64,000 nucleotides of DNA from Ardenticatenaceae bacterium (GCA_020634435.1 JACKBS010000009.1:124001-188000), one strand, 5' to 3'. Positions 15,836 through 24,784 are shown, numbered from the stretch's first letter. Notes: generated from the letters alone by a model not told the origin. Numbers and translations: made by a program.

Positions 15836-16736
15836 AATAAACTCTGTCTACCAATGCCTGATAAGCCACGGTTGCCGGATTCAAAAACCGGGGATCATAT
15901 TCAAAAATGGTTTGCTGCATAGATGGCGCTTCGGCCACGGCCTGGCTGCGGGGAATGGGATCGCTCACCATGTCGCCGTGGGTGGCGCGCAGTTCATCCA
16001 CCATTTGCTGGTCCAAATTTTGCCGCGCCACGTTTAGCGTCGGCACAATGGTGTGAATGCGAATGTCAATGCCCCGCGTTTGCGCTTCAAAAATGGAGCT
16101 GATGTGCTGCCCGGTGCCCGCCATCGAAAAATAGTCCGGCTTCACCGGCACGATGGCCGCATCGGAAAATTGGTACACCGCCTGGGTGAAGGTATCCAGT
16201 GCCGGGGGGCAGTCCAAAATGATGTAGGTAAAGCGTTCCAAGGCCACCGCCAATCGCTCTTCCAAAACCCGCACCAGCCCGTAATTTTTGGTGCTGGGCA
16301 TGGCAAACGCCTGGGCGCGCAAAATGTCCTTGGCGTGTTCCAAATTATCAGACGCGGGCAAAATCCACAAGTTGGGCCGGGGAAAACCTTCGGCCGACCG
16401 GTCGGCGGAGATCACGGCTTCGGTGATGTGCCGCTGCTCAAGAAGCACGTCGCCTATGTCTGCCTTGCCTGTGTCGATGCCTAGACCGCGGGCGCAGTGG
16501 CCTTGCGGATCAAAGTCGATCAGCAGCACGTGGCCCAATAAATAATAATGGGTGTCTTGAAATTGGAATAAATTGGTGGGGTCGGTGATTTTGTCTAAAT
16601 CTTGGGGAGCCACTCGCCGCATCAGCTTGCGGGATAAGCCGTGGGCTAGGTTGATAGCCGTGGTGGTTTTAGCCACGCCTCCCTTGCGATTGACAACGGC
16701 CAATACTTTGTCTTGCCTGCCTGTTTTTTGTGTCAT
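15828..16736 (-). CDS. ParA/Soj-family ATPase with an unusual insertion
   Basis: 302 residues from ATG 16736. The deviant Walker A, VNRKGGVAKTTTAINLA (~15-31), carries the signature lysine. Walker A' LLIDFDPQGHCARGL and Walker B YIILDCPPALDT are clear. Between the first helix and Walker A' there are about 30 extra residues (KLMRRVAPQDLDKITDPTNL..QDTHYYLLGH) where ParA proteins usually have only a short ARRGHRV-type turn. No ParB or parS-like cluster is seen nearby. The downstream coiled-coil gene overlaps this one by 8 bp, so the two are almost certainly one unit. A plasmid or chromosome partition role or a cargo-positioning role are both possible. Confidence 0.85.
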   Translation of the reverse strand: MTQKTGRQDKVLAVVNRKGGVAKTTTAINLAHGLSRKLMRRVAPQDLDKITDPTNLFQFQDTHYYLLGHVLLIDFDPQGHCARGLGIDTGKADIGDVLLEQRHITEAVISADRSAEGFPRPNLWILPASDNLEHAKDILRAQAFAMPSTKNYGLVRVLEERLAVALERFTYIILDCPPALDTFTQAVYQFSDAAIVPVKPDYFSMAGTGQHISSIFEAQTRGIDIRIHTIVPTLNVARQNLDQQMVDELRATHGDMVSDPIPRSQAVAEAPSMQQTIFEYDPRFLNPATVAYQALVDRVYYG

Positions 16737-16924
16737 GATAGCTCGAAGTCGTCTAATCTCATGATTTGGGGAATACGGCCGTCATTTTACCATATGCGCG
16801 GTGAGAGGCGAAAAGGAATGCGGCGAAAAGTAAGAAGTGAATAGTGAAAAGTGAAAAGTTGTAAGTAGCGGGTAAAAACGTGCCACCCGCAACCTATCAC
16901 CCTCTCCCCATGACCCTGGTGTAA

Positions 16925-16953
16925 GTGACTTTGTAAATGGTAGCTTTTACACT
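16925..16953 (+). promoter_or_regulatory. Promoter placing transcription start at the zinc-ribbon gene start codon
   Basis: GTGACT (16925-16930) and TACACT (16948-16953) have 17-bp spacing. The -10 ends six bases before ATG 16960, and there is no Shine-Dalgarno. The gene is probably read from a leaderless transcript. Confidence 0.45.
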
Positions 16954-16959
16954 GGCGGT

Positions 16960-18447
16960 ATGAACAAATCCCCAGATGCCCAGAATCTATGCCCAGAATG
17001 TGGTGGCCGGATGGTTTTTTCGGCCGACGGCCGTTTTCGTCAATGTGAACGGTGTAACCACCAGCAAACCACCGTGCGCCAGCGCGAAACGCCGCAAGAA
17101 CTGATGCGCTTGCAGCAATATTCCACCGAGGAAAGTGGTTTTGCCAACGTGCGCACCGCTGGCGTGCGCGAACTGCTACGGCAGGGCGCAGCCGCCGCCA
17201 AAGCGGGCGACAAGGACGAAGCGTTTTATTACCTCAGCTGGGTTTTGCGCACGGATTCCAGCGAGCAGCAGCAGGCTCAGGCATGGCTCTGGCTCAGCGA
17301 GGTGTACGATGATCCGGTGGACAAGCGACACTGCCTGGAGCAGGTGCTGGCCTTTGATCCGACACACGGGGTAGCGCGGCGGGGCTTGGCATTGCTAGAC
17401 GGCCGTCTCAAGGCCAAAGATGTCATTGATCCCAACACTATCAGCCAGACCACCAGCGAAGAACCCGAACCGACCGAGGCGGAACAGTTTGTCTGCCCGC
17501 AGTGCGCCGGGAAGCTGCAATTTTTACCCGACGGCGTGACATTGCGTTGCGGTTTTTGCGGCTTTGAGCAGGCAGTGGGTGGGGCAGCGCGGCCCAAAAA
17601 TAGCCAGTTTGGCGAGGGGGCGTTTGAGCAAGATTTCAGCACGGCATTGGCCCAGGCTAAGGGTCATCTGGCTCCGGTGCAGATGCGCACTTTTCAGTGC
17701 CACGGCTGCGCGGTGGAGTTTGTCCTCGCGCCTGAAGCCATTTCGCTGACCTGCCCTTACTGCGATTCAACTTATGTTACAGAAACGGCCGCTGCCCAGG
17801 AGATTATGCCGCCGCACGCCGTGGTGCCGTTTCGCATTTCTCTGGAACAGGCCAAAAAATCGCTGCGTACGTGGGTTAAGGAAGGTGGGGTGGAACGGCC
17901 GTCTTTCTCACCGATCGTGGGCATTTATCTGCCGCTGTGGACGTTTGACGTCGGTGGCGAAATTCGCTGGGGCGGGCAGGTGAAGAAGGGGGATAACTGG
18001 GTGCCGATTTCGGGCAATTACCTGTCGTTTAGCAACGATGTGCGTGTGCCCGCCAGCAAGAAGCTGAACGGCGAGTTGGCTCAAGCCTTCGCTGGCTTCG
18101 ATCTGGATGGCTTGCAGGCGTACGACAGCCGCTTCCTGGCCGATTGGCCCGCCGAGCGGCACACCATCCCCCTGGCTGATGCCTCTTTGCAGGCGCGCAA
18201 GCAGGTACTGCACGACTTGCGCCGCAATCCCCACAAGCTGACGCTGGAGGATGTGCACAATCTCAAGCTCGGCTCACTGGGGCTGATCGTTGAGTCGTTT
18301 AAGCTGGCGCTGCTGCCCGTCTGGCTGGCGCATTACAAAGTGGACGGGGAGATTTTTGAGGTGTTGGTGAATGGACAAACGGGGGCGGTGGTAGGGAAAC
18401 GGCCGTCCCGCGGCGTGCGCGGCTTCTTTGCCAAGTTGTTTGGGTAG
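16960..18447 (+). CDS. Triple zinc-ribbon protein with TPR-like segment
   Basis: 495 residues. Zinc-ribbon pairs occur at LCPECGG/QCERCN (~11-35), FVCPQCAG/RCGFCG (~177-205) and FQCHGCA/TCPYCDS (~250-275). Between the first two is a TPR-like helical region (AAAKAGDKDEAFYYLSWVLRTD). The C-terminal half contains VGIYLPLWTFDVGGEIRW and LLPVWLAHYKVDGEIFEVLVNGQTG, the beta-rich module seen in bacterial zinc-ribbon proteins that often sit with membrane-trafficking or stress genes. There is no signal peptide or transmembrane helix. Function is unknown. The gene overlaps no neighbour and is followed by dispersed repeats. Confidence 0.75.
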   Translation: MNKSPDAQNLCPECGGRMVFSADGRFRQCERCNHQQTTVRQRETPQELMRLQQYSTEESGFANVRTAGVRELLRQGAAAAKAGDKDEAFYYLSWVLRTDSSEQQQAQAWLWLSEVYDDPVDKRHCLEQVLAFDPTHGVARRGLALLDGRLKAKDVIDPNTISQTTSEEPEPTEAEQFVCPQCAGKLQFLPDGVTLRCGFCGFEQAVGGAARPKNSQFGEGAFEQDFSTALAQAKGHLAPVQMRTFQCHGCAVEFVLAPEAISLTCPYCDSTYVTETAAAQEIMPPHAVVPFRISLEQAKKSLRTWVKEGGVERPSFSPIVGIYLPLWTFDVGGEIRWGGQVKKGDNWVPISGNYLSFSNDVRVPASKKLNGELAQAFAGFDLDGLQAYDSRFLADWPAERHTIPLADASLQARKQVLHDLRRNPHKLTLEDVHNLKLGSLGLIVESFKLALLPVWLAHYKVDGEIFEVLVNGQTGAVVGKRPSRGVRGFFAKLFG

Positions 18448-18453
18448 AATTTA

Positions 18454-18482
18454 TCCACAAATTACACAGATTGCACAGATTT
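18454..18482. repeat. Dispersed CACAGATT-type intergenic repeat
   Basis: This copy reads TCCACAAATT, ACACAGATT and GCACAGATT in a row. The same words recur at 24886-24934, 61964-61992 and 62729-62800, always between genes. Confidence 0.6.
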
Positions 18483-18492
18483 TTTCTACCCG

Positions 18493-18537
18493 TTCCACGC
18501 TCGGCGTGGAATGCAGATCGGGACGCTCCGGCGTCTC
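18493..18537. repeat. Double-hairpin intergenic repeat
   Basis: Two adjacent perfect small hairpins occur here: TTCCACGC-tcg-GCGTGGAA (18493-18511) and GACGC-tccg-GCGTC (18522-18535). The arrangement resembles REP-like elements. It lies between the convergent zinc-ribbon gene and mcrB, where it could also end transcription. Confidence 0.5.
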
Positions 18538-18542
18538 GTGTG

Positions 18543-20195
18543 CTAGGGGAGCTGGCTGGCGATTTTGGGCCAGCGGAATGCTTCGATCTGGTCCGGTTGG
18601 TCGAAGAAATATTCCTCCAGGTACGGTTCAATTTCCAATTGCCAGATGTCGGGAAGCTGCTCACGCAAATTTTCTTCCAGGAAAAAGGTGATGCCAACAA
18701 AATAATGCGGATCAGCAATCTGGCGGTTGAGGCGCTGGTGCAGTTTGATGAGCGGCTCCACATCGTAGCTGGTGCTGGCATGGAAGTGGCGCAGGACGTC
18801 GTAGTTGGGCGGCAGGTGGATGAAGGCGAAGCGGCGGCGCAGAGCGTGGTCTACCAGGGCGATGGAGCGGTCAGCGGTGTTCATCGTGCCGATGAGGCGC
18901 ACGTTGGCCGGAATCTGGAAGCTGCCGCCGCTGGCCAGCGGAATCGAAGCGTCGCGGTACTCTAAAAGCACCATCAATTCGCCAAAAACGGCCGCTAAAT
19001 TGGCCCGGTTAATCTCATCAATAATCAACACACACACGCCGTCGTGCTGGCTGGCGCGCTGGCAAAAATCTAGAAAGCGGCCAGGGACGAGGCTGTAGTG
19101 CAGGGTGCCGGATTCGTCGGTAAACGGCCGTATTCCCTGCACAAAATCTTCGTAAGCATAAGCGGGATGGAACTGCACCATTTCCCAGAAGCCGCCTTGA
19201 CCTTGAGTGAGATGCTGGGCCAGCTTTTGGGCCACAAACGTCTTGCCGGTGCCGGGTGGCCCGTAAAAAATTGCCTGGCCTTTGCGTTCGATAGCCCGCA
19301 GCCAGCGGTTGAGCTCGTCTTGCGGTAAGCCCGTGTCTCGGGCACATTGATCGAGGGCGTAGGGTTCGGGTGTGGGTTGGTAGTCGGTGGGTGGTTCCTG
19401 GAAAACGGCCGTAGGCGCGGCAGCTGCGTAGCGAATTGGGCTAATGCCCAATGATGTCGGTACATCGAGTTCGATTTGCGCTTTGCCGCTCAACCGGCCA
19501 GTTTGGTGCTTGCTGATCTGCTCGCACACCCAAATGAGGCTTTGCACATCTACCATGTCGCGCACGCCATACTCGGACAAGGATTCGTATAGCGAATTGA
19601 CCTGCTCGCGCAGTAGGGCATAACTGCTGGCCGACGGTTCCAACGTGATGAACATTTTGGTGGGTGGTATGGTAGGGTTGCTGCCGTCGTCAGGCTGGAT
19701 GAATTTGAGGAACCAACGGGCCGTACGCGGCTTAACCAGCATTTCCGTTTGCGGGTGGCAGATGAACAGGAAGTAGGTGGCAAAGGGCCATTTGTTGGGC
19801 AGCGCGTTGGCGCTGAGGTAGTCGGAAAAGGTTTGCAGGCGGTCTGGGGTGGGGCGGTCGCCGTAGAGCAGGTTGCGCAGCTGGGTACAAAAGGTTGGCT
19901 TATCGAGATCGGGGTGGGAGAGTACGGCCGTATCGCCCGAAGATGGCACCGAGCGCCACAGCAAATTGTTGTCCTGCACCAGCCGGTTCAAGTAATCCAA
20001 AAAGGTGTCGTAATCACCATTGGCCAGCAGTTGGTCCAATGATTCCTGGCTCAGCCAGGCAGCGGCCTTCTCGATAGTGGCCTGTTTGTAAGAAATTTCA
20101 TCCGCCATGAAATCGGGATGCGCAAAACCCTCCCAGTCTGGGTAGCGTTGGCGAATGAGTTGGATGAGTTCCTGTACCTGCCAGTTTGGTAGCAT
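18543..20195 (-). CDS. mcrB: McrB-family AAA+ GTPase of a modification-dependent restriction system
   Basis: 550 residues from ATG 20195. The N-terminal ~290 residues are not a recognised DNA-binding domain (no clear DUF3578 or EVE motif) and would determine the DNA target. The C-terminal AAA+ module has Walker A GPPGTGKT (312-319), Walker B VLIIDEINR (389-396), the McrB-specific MNTADRS (438-444) associated with GTP use, and an arginine patch LRRRFAF (452-458). The partner nuclease mcrC lies 12 kb away at 5099-6340 rather than next to it. Both genes carry ACGGCCGT palindromes, like all neighbours, so recent acquisition is not indicated. Confidence 0.82.
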   Translation of the reverse strand: MLPNWQVQELIQLIRQRYPDWEGFAHPDFMADEISYKQATIEKAAAWLSQESLDQLLANGDYDTFLDYLNRLVQDNNLLWRSVPSSGDTAVLSHPDLDKPTFCTQLRNLLYGDRPTPDRLQTFSDYLSANALPNKWPFATYFLFICHPQTEMLVKPRTARWFLKFIQPDDGSNPTIPPTKMFITLEPSASSYALLREQVNSLYESLSEYGVRDMVDVQSLIWVCEQISKHQTGRLSGKAQIELDVPTSLGISPIRYAAAAPTAVFQEPPTDYQPTPEPYALDQCARDTGLPQDELNRWLRAIERKGQAIFYGPPGTGKTFVAQKLAQHLTQGQGGFWEMVQFHPAYAYEDFVQGIRPFTDESGTLHYSLVPGRFLDFCQRASQHDGVCVLIIDEINRANLAAVFGELMVLLEYRDASIPLASGGSFQIPANVRLIGTMNTADRSIALVDHALRRRFAFIHLPPNYDVLRHFHASTSYDVEPLIKLHQRLNRQIADPHYFVGITFFLEENLREQLPDIWQLEIEPYLEEYFFDQPDQIEAFRWPKIASQLP

Positions 20196-20533
20196 AAGTT
20201 GGAAATATCGTGCCCGTGTATTATGTAAATCACTTCTAGTTTAATCGGCCATCTTCCTGTTGGCAAGCCGGAAATTGTGGTGCTAGTGGAGGCGACCAAG
20301 CGTAAAAAGTTGCGCTTGCTCCTCTCGGCCGTTGCGACTGCCAAAAATCATTTTCTGGAGGTGTATTTCGTCACTATCTTGGAGGCTCATAATCTGGCTA
20401 TTATCAGCCATACAGGTTTGCCTGTTCCTACAACTTGTTTGAGGAAATTGCATTCATTAACTTTTGGGGAGCCAATTAAAAGGAGCGTACCTGCCCGGCT
20501 GAATCCCCCACCACATTTCCCAGGAGTTTTCTC
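20196..20533. other. Divergent intergenic region, mcrB to secreted protein
   Basis: In these 338 bases I see no convincing gene, RNA or well-spaced promoter. A GTG-initiated frame of ~86 codons exists but has no ribosome binding site and no protein-like pattern. AGGAG at 20522-20526 serves the gene at 20534. A TCGGCCGT near-match to the dispersed palindrome is present near 20327. Confidence 0.4.
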
Positions 20534-21940
20534 ATGAACAAGGTGCATTCATTCACCACTATCTTTGTTGTTAGCCTGGTCACTTTTTTCACTTTCACGC
20601 TTGGCCACGCCCAAAATTTGCCACCAAAATTCCCCACAGATTCAGAGCTTGCTACGGCAGAAATTCGGCTTGCTTCTTTAGCCAGCAACGCGGTGGTAGA
20701 AGGTGCCGTTTTGGATATCGCGGTTGACCCAGATTTTGATGAGTCTGATCCATCTGTAGCGCTATGCGCTGGGGATCAATATCTGGTTGTGTTTGAGTAT
20801 GGCTCAGAGATTTATGCGCAATATTTGGACAATGCGGGTAACCGATTGGGCATCCCTTTTGTGGTGTCCACGGATGTGTATTCAGAAAGCAATCCTGCCG
20901 TGGCCTGCGATTGGAACCGGAATCTGTTTGTGGTGGTTTGGCAGCACGATTACGTCAACAGTGGTGACATGGACATCCAGGCCCAGGTTATTTTGGGAAC
21001 TCGCCCGGCTTCGCGAGAAACGGCCGTTGCCGCCGTCCTCAATGTTGCCGACAGCCTGATTGATGAAACCAATCCCGCCATTGCCTGCAACAGCGACGCT
21101 TCTGGCTGTTTGGTGGTGTACGAACGCGCCGAAAACAGCGGCGACGTTTACGGGCAGCGTGTGTTTTTTAGCGGCAGCAGCTTTCTGCTACAGGGCGATG
21201 GGTTTGCCATTGGCAGCTTTACCGCTGCCGAGAGAAATCCGGCGGTGGCCTGGGGCACTTTCGACCATGATTATCTGATTAGCTGGGAATACCAGGATGC
21301 ATCGGCCTGGCGGATTGTATCGTCTTATGTGTGGGACACCTTGCAGGGCGGCAGCCAAATCCAAACAAGCACCGCTTTTTTAACGGGATCAGAGCTGCCT
21401 TACAATCAGTTAAATCCGGCGGTGGCGTACAACGGCCGTTCCCACCGTTTTCTGCTGGTTTTTCAACATGCCTATTTGGGCGATGGCAGCGATTACGACA
21501 TTTATGGGCTGCGGCTGGTGCCTGGCGGGGGCAGTCAGGGGGATTTGATCACAATTGATTTTAGCCTGTACAACAACGAACAACCGGCCGTGGCCTATGG
21601 CAGTGGGCCTTACTATTTGCCCGGTGGCCGTGGGGCCGACCAATTTTTAGTCAGCTATGTGACGGAAACCCCTTCCGGGCGCTGGATTCACGCTCACGCC
21701 ATTTATGGCACATTCCAGATTGGCAGCCAATTGCTTAGCAGTACGCCCATTGTGTTGTACCAGACAGCCGCTGGACCCAATTTTGATTTGCTCAACCCTG
21801 ATGTGGTGGGGTCGCTGAACAACGGCCGTTACCTCACCATTTGGGAAAGCATGATCAGCGGTTTTGCCGGAACCGATTACAACGTGCGGGGGCGGCTGGT
21901 TGCCCCTTATAGCGTTTTCCTACCCGCTATCATCCGGTAG
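20534..21940 (+). CDS. Secreted beta-propeller-like protein with FLP-type C-terminal tail
   Basis: 468 residues, with AGGAG 7 bases before ATG 20534. A signal peptide is clear: positive start, FVVSLVTFFTFTLGHAQ with cleavage near residue 27. The mature part repeats blocks of about 45-60 residues built around (S/T)NPAVA(C/W/Y) followed by a hydrophobic strand (FLVVWQHD, YLISWEYQ, FLLVFQHAY), as in secreted multi-blade or Kelch-like repeats. The protein ends in YSVFLPAIIR, a short hydrophobic tail with Pro and a terminal Arg that is frequent on exported Chloroflexota proteins. The role is probably extracellular; ligand unknown. Confidence 0.75.
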   Translation: MNKVHSFTTIFVVSLVTFFTFTLGHAQNLPPKFPTDSELATAEIRLASLASNAVVEGAVLDIAVDPDFDESDPSVALCAGDQYLVVFEYGSEIYAQYLDNAGNRLGIPFVVSTDVYSESNPAVACDWNRNLFVVVWQHDYVNSGDMDIQAQVILGTRPASRETAVAAVLNVADSLIDETNPAIACNSDASGCLVVYERAENSGDVYGQRVFFSGSSFLLQGDGFAIGSFTAAERNPAVAWGTFDHDYLISWEYQDASAWRIVSSYVWDTLQGGSQIQTSTAFLTGSELPYNQLNPAVAYNGRSHRFLLVFQHAYLGDGSDYDIYGLRLVPGGGSQGDLITIDFSLYNNEQPAVAYGSGPYYLPGGRGADQFLVSYVTETPSGRWIHAHAIYGTFQIGSQLLSSTPIVLYQTAAGPNFDLLNPDVVGSLNNGRYLTIWESMISGFAGTDYNVRGRLVAPYSVFLPAIIR

Positions 21941-21969
21941 CCGGAAAGCAGTGACTGGCTGCGCCTAAC

Positions 21970-23724
21970 CTATTGTTCCGCAGAAATGGACAGATAAACG
22001 TTGCTGATCGACGCGGGATCGGCCGTAAACAGCCGCCCGCCGGTGACGTTGGCAATGCGGCTTAGCACGTCCTGGTCCGCGCCCTCGCCAAAGGCAATCG
22101 GGAAAACCTTGACCCCATCGGCTTCCGCATTGTTGGGCAGGCAGGTGGCAAACATCTGGTTTTCGGTAATGTTGCCTACCGTGTCTTCACCATCGGAGAG
22201 CAAAATGATGCCGTAGAGCCGGTTTTCGCCAGCGGCTAAATCTTCGGCCTGTTGGGCAGTGGCGGCTTCTACTGCTTCGCAGACCGCTTCGTACAGCGCC
22301 GTGTTGCCTCCGGCAATCAATCCCGCCACGCGCGGTGCCAGCCCTTCGCTCACATCCCCCACTCTGGTTATGGGCGTTAGTTCGTTGGCGTTGTCGCTAA
22401 AAATGGATAGGCCAACTTCATCATTGGCATCCAGGCGGGTGAGGAACTCGATGGTGGCATCTTGGGCGGTGCGGATGGGTGTGCCTTCCATGCTGCCGGA
22501 AACATCGAGCACAATCAAAATGGTGGCTTTGCGCTTGGTAATGTTAAACAGGTCAATCACGGCGGCACTGATGTCGGCGTTGGGGCTGGGCAAGGGGGCA
22601 ATTGTGCTGGGGGTAATGCCTGGATCGGTACCGTTTTCCAGGCTCATGGGGGTGTGCAGGGGAATGCTGCTGTTTAACGGCCGTAAATAATTATCAATCG
22701 CCATATCTTGCTGCTCACGCGCCAGCAAGTAGTCTAAGAAGATCTGCGCCGCTTCGGCTTGTTCGTCGCTTACCCAATCGGCATTGTCTAAAATGCAGTA
22801 GGGATGGTCAGCCCAAATGGTGCCGCCTGCCGGGAAGATGAAGGCCAGCGGGAAGGTGAGTTCATCGCCGCGCTCTACGTTGAAGCGCACTACGTCGGCT
22901 TCGGGTACAGCCGCCGCATGCAGGTAGCTGGGGCCTTGTTGGGCCATGGCTTCCAACAGGGCCGGAGATTGACGGCCGTATTTGGACGTATTTTCTTCCA
23001 GCTGGCGCATTGCTTCTTCCACATTGGGTGCGTAAATCTCGGCGGGGGTCAGCGTATCGGTCTTGCCGGCAATGCCATAGACGAAGCTGGTCATGGAGAG
23101 CAGGCCAGAGTTGGCGTAGGCCGGGTGGGTATGGCCAAAGCGGAACTGCCCCCACTCAGGACGGCCGTAACTGGCCCAACCTTCTGGATCGGCGGCTAAT
23201 TCGACGATGGTGTCCCAACCGATAGGTGTTTCTGGCCAGCCCAGCGTTTCGGCCATCGGCTGCCACATAGCAAAGCCCAACGGTGCGTAAATGGTGGGGG
23301 CGCAGCTCTGGCTGGACAGCGGTTTGTTGGTGCGCTGCCGCCACGCATCGTTGGCCTGCTCCACCCAGGATTGGTCGCCTGGGCTCCACGCCGTGGGCTG
23401 GCTGCTGCCATCCAAAATGGCGTTCATCGACCCGCCCGACGTGACGTGGCTAACGTTGACAACAATAGGGCTCCCGCCAGATGTCTCGATCTGTGCCGCG
23501 TTAAACTTTTCCACCACCTGATTAAGCCAGCTTTCTTTGGTGTTGGAGGAAGCTAAAGTAACCAACACAGAGCCAGAGGGGACTTCTTGTTCGGCGGGAA
23601 TTGCGGTAGAAACGGCCGTTTCCTCACCCTCCCCACTATTCAGAAACTGTACAACAACTACCGACACAATCACGCAGGCGGTAATGGCTAAAATGCCAAA
23701 AAAAATGACACGGGTTCGGTTCAT
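21970..23724 (-). CDS. Membrane-anchored solute-binding protein fused to a von Willebrand A domain
   Basis: 584 residues from ATG 23724; AAGAGG lies upstream. An N-terminal hydrophobic segment (IFFGILAITACVIVSVVVV) serves as membrane anchor, or as lipobox if the Cys in ITAC is used. Residues ~50-370 resemble an ABC-type extracellular solute-binding protein family 1 fold (VLVTLASSNTKESWLNQVVEKFNAA, SWVEQANDAWRQR, LAFIFPAGGTIW). Residues ~395-580 are a VWA domain with the MIDAS motif VLDVSGSMEG and downstream GGNTALYEAV and LLSDGEDT. No permease or ATPase gene is adjacent, so binding or adhesion is more likely than transport. The downstream patatins run in the same direction. Confidence 0.82.
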   Translation of the reverse strand: MNRTRVIFFGILAITACVIVSVVVVQFLNSGEGEETAVSTAIPAEQEVPSGSVLVTLASSNTKESWLNQVVEKFNAAQIETSGGSPIVVNVSHVTSGGSMNAILDGSSQPTAWSPGDQSWVEQANDAWRQRTNKPLSSQSCAPTIYAPLGFAMWQPMAETLGWPETPIGWDTIVELAADPEGWASYGRPEWGQFRFGHTHPAYANSGLLSMTSFVYGIAGKTDTLTPAEIYAPNVEEAMRQLEENTSKYGRQSPALLEAMAQQGPSYLHAAAVPEADVVRFNVERGDELTFPLAFIFPAGGTIWADHPYCILDNADWVSDEQAEAAQIFLDYLLAREQQDMAIDNYLRPLNSSIPLHTPMSLENGTDPGITPSTIAPLPSPNADISAAVIDLFNITKRKATILIVLDVSGSMEGTPIRTAQDATIEFLTRLDANDEVGLSIFSDNANELTPITRVGDVSEGLAPRVAGLIAGGNTALYEAVCEAVEAATAQQAEDLAAGENRLYGIILLSDGEDTVGNITENQMFATCLPNNAEADGVKVFPIAFGEGADQDVLSRIANVTGGRLFTADPASISNVYLSISAEQ

Positions 23725-23768
23725 CGCTTATAGCCTCTTTTGCTTGTTGGCAAAGTGGTTTAGAAACA

Positions 23769-24773
23769 TTACTCCACGACGCGACCAGCATTTTCCCAGG
23801 CGCGTTTCATATCGTCATAACCCATCTGATACAGCTTTTCATGCCACTCTTCTGTGTAGCTCACAATTTGCGCCACAGGAATAAACTCTTCGGGGCAAAT
23901 AATAGTTGGATTTTTCAGCTTTTTGTAATCTTGCTTCACATTAGCCCCCACAAAGTCGTTCACATCCTGCATGTACTGGTCCACAATGTCGGGGTAATCT
24001 GCCTGGATTTTATCCAGCTCGTCTCGAATTTGCGCCAGACTGTTGATCAGATTAAACATTTTCATGTCCGCCTGGAAGGAGGCCAATAGCGCCCACTCCA
24101 GCGTCATGCTGGCGGCTTCATACAGATTGGTGGGCAAGCTGCTTGGCAGCGTGGGCACACTGTTCTCATCGCCATCCTGCTTAATGGGCGTCATGATGAC
24201 CACAAAGATTTCTTCCGCACCTGTGGCGATGGCGGCGCTAAGCGGCGTGTTGGCGACAACCGCGCCGTCCCAATATTTGGTACTGCCCAGGCTGGTGTGG
24301 GGATAGATGAGCGGGATAGAGCAGCTCGACAAAATATGCTCAACGGTGATATCCGTTTTTTTAGCCAGGCTGTTGCTAAAAATATGCAGCAAACCTGTAG
24401 AAATTTCTGTGGCCGTAATGCGGAGGTGAACGGCCGCTTTTTCCGGATCATTGATGCGTTCAAAATCAACCCAACCTTCGTTTAGCAGCGTCTCGCGTAA
24501 GGGGGAGGTGTCTAGCAAGGAAACCGATGAAAAGGGATTCCAATTTGGTTTTTGCACGTGCTTGGTGCGCAATTTCCGCCACAAAGCCCACAACGAATGA
24601 GATGTGTGGCCAGAGGCTAATGCCGCGCCGTTCACGGCACCAATGGATGTCCCCACAACGACGTCAGGATACCATTCGTGTTCTTCCAAAAAGCGCAGCA
24701 CCCCCACATGGTAAGCCCCGCGCCCGCCCCCGCCAGACAACACCAACGCCCGTTTCGGATCCTCACTTAACAT
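23769..24773 (-). CDS. Patatin-like phospholipase, copy 1
   Basis: 334 residues. ATG 24773 is preceded by AAGGAGGG; in-frame codons further upstream lie within a hairpin. It has the oxyanion motif LSGGGGRGAYHVG, nucleophile elbow VGTSIGAVNG (Ser in GTSIG) and the catalytic Asp motif YWDGAVVANTPL. The C-terminal ~130 residues are helical. No signal peptide is seen, so it is cytosolic or peripherally membrane-bound. Its neighbour at 24954 is a close paralogue in the same direction, and both lie upstream of the SBP-VWA gene in transcription order. Acyl hydrolysis of membrane lipids is the family activity; the substrate is unknown. Confidence 0.85.
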   Translation of the reverse strand: MLSEDPKRALVLSGGGGRGAYHVGVLRFLEEHEWYPDVVVGTSIGAVNGAALASGHTSHSLWALWRKLRTKHVQKPNWNPFSSVSLLDTSPLRETLLNEGWVDFERINDPEKAAVHLRITATEISTGLLHIFSNSLAKKTDITVEHILSSCSIPLIYPHTSLGSTKYWDGAVVANTPLSAAIATGAEEIFVVIMTPIKQDGDENSVPTLPSSLPTNLYEAASMTLEWALLASFQADMKMFNLINSLAQIRDELDKIQADYPDIVDQYMQDVNDFVGANVKQDYKKLKNPTIICPEEFIPVAQIVSYTEEWHEKLYQMGYDDMKRAWENAGRVVE

Positions 24774-24784
24774 CACACCCTCCT

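Noticed and set aside
20277..20537. Plus-strand GTG-initiated frame of 86 codons before the secreted protein
   Set aside because: No ribosome binding site, it runs into the start of the 20534 gene in another frame, and its composition is not protein-like.
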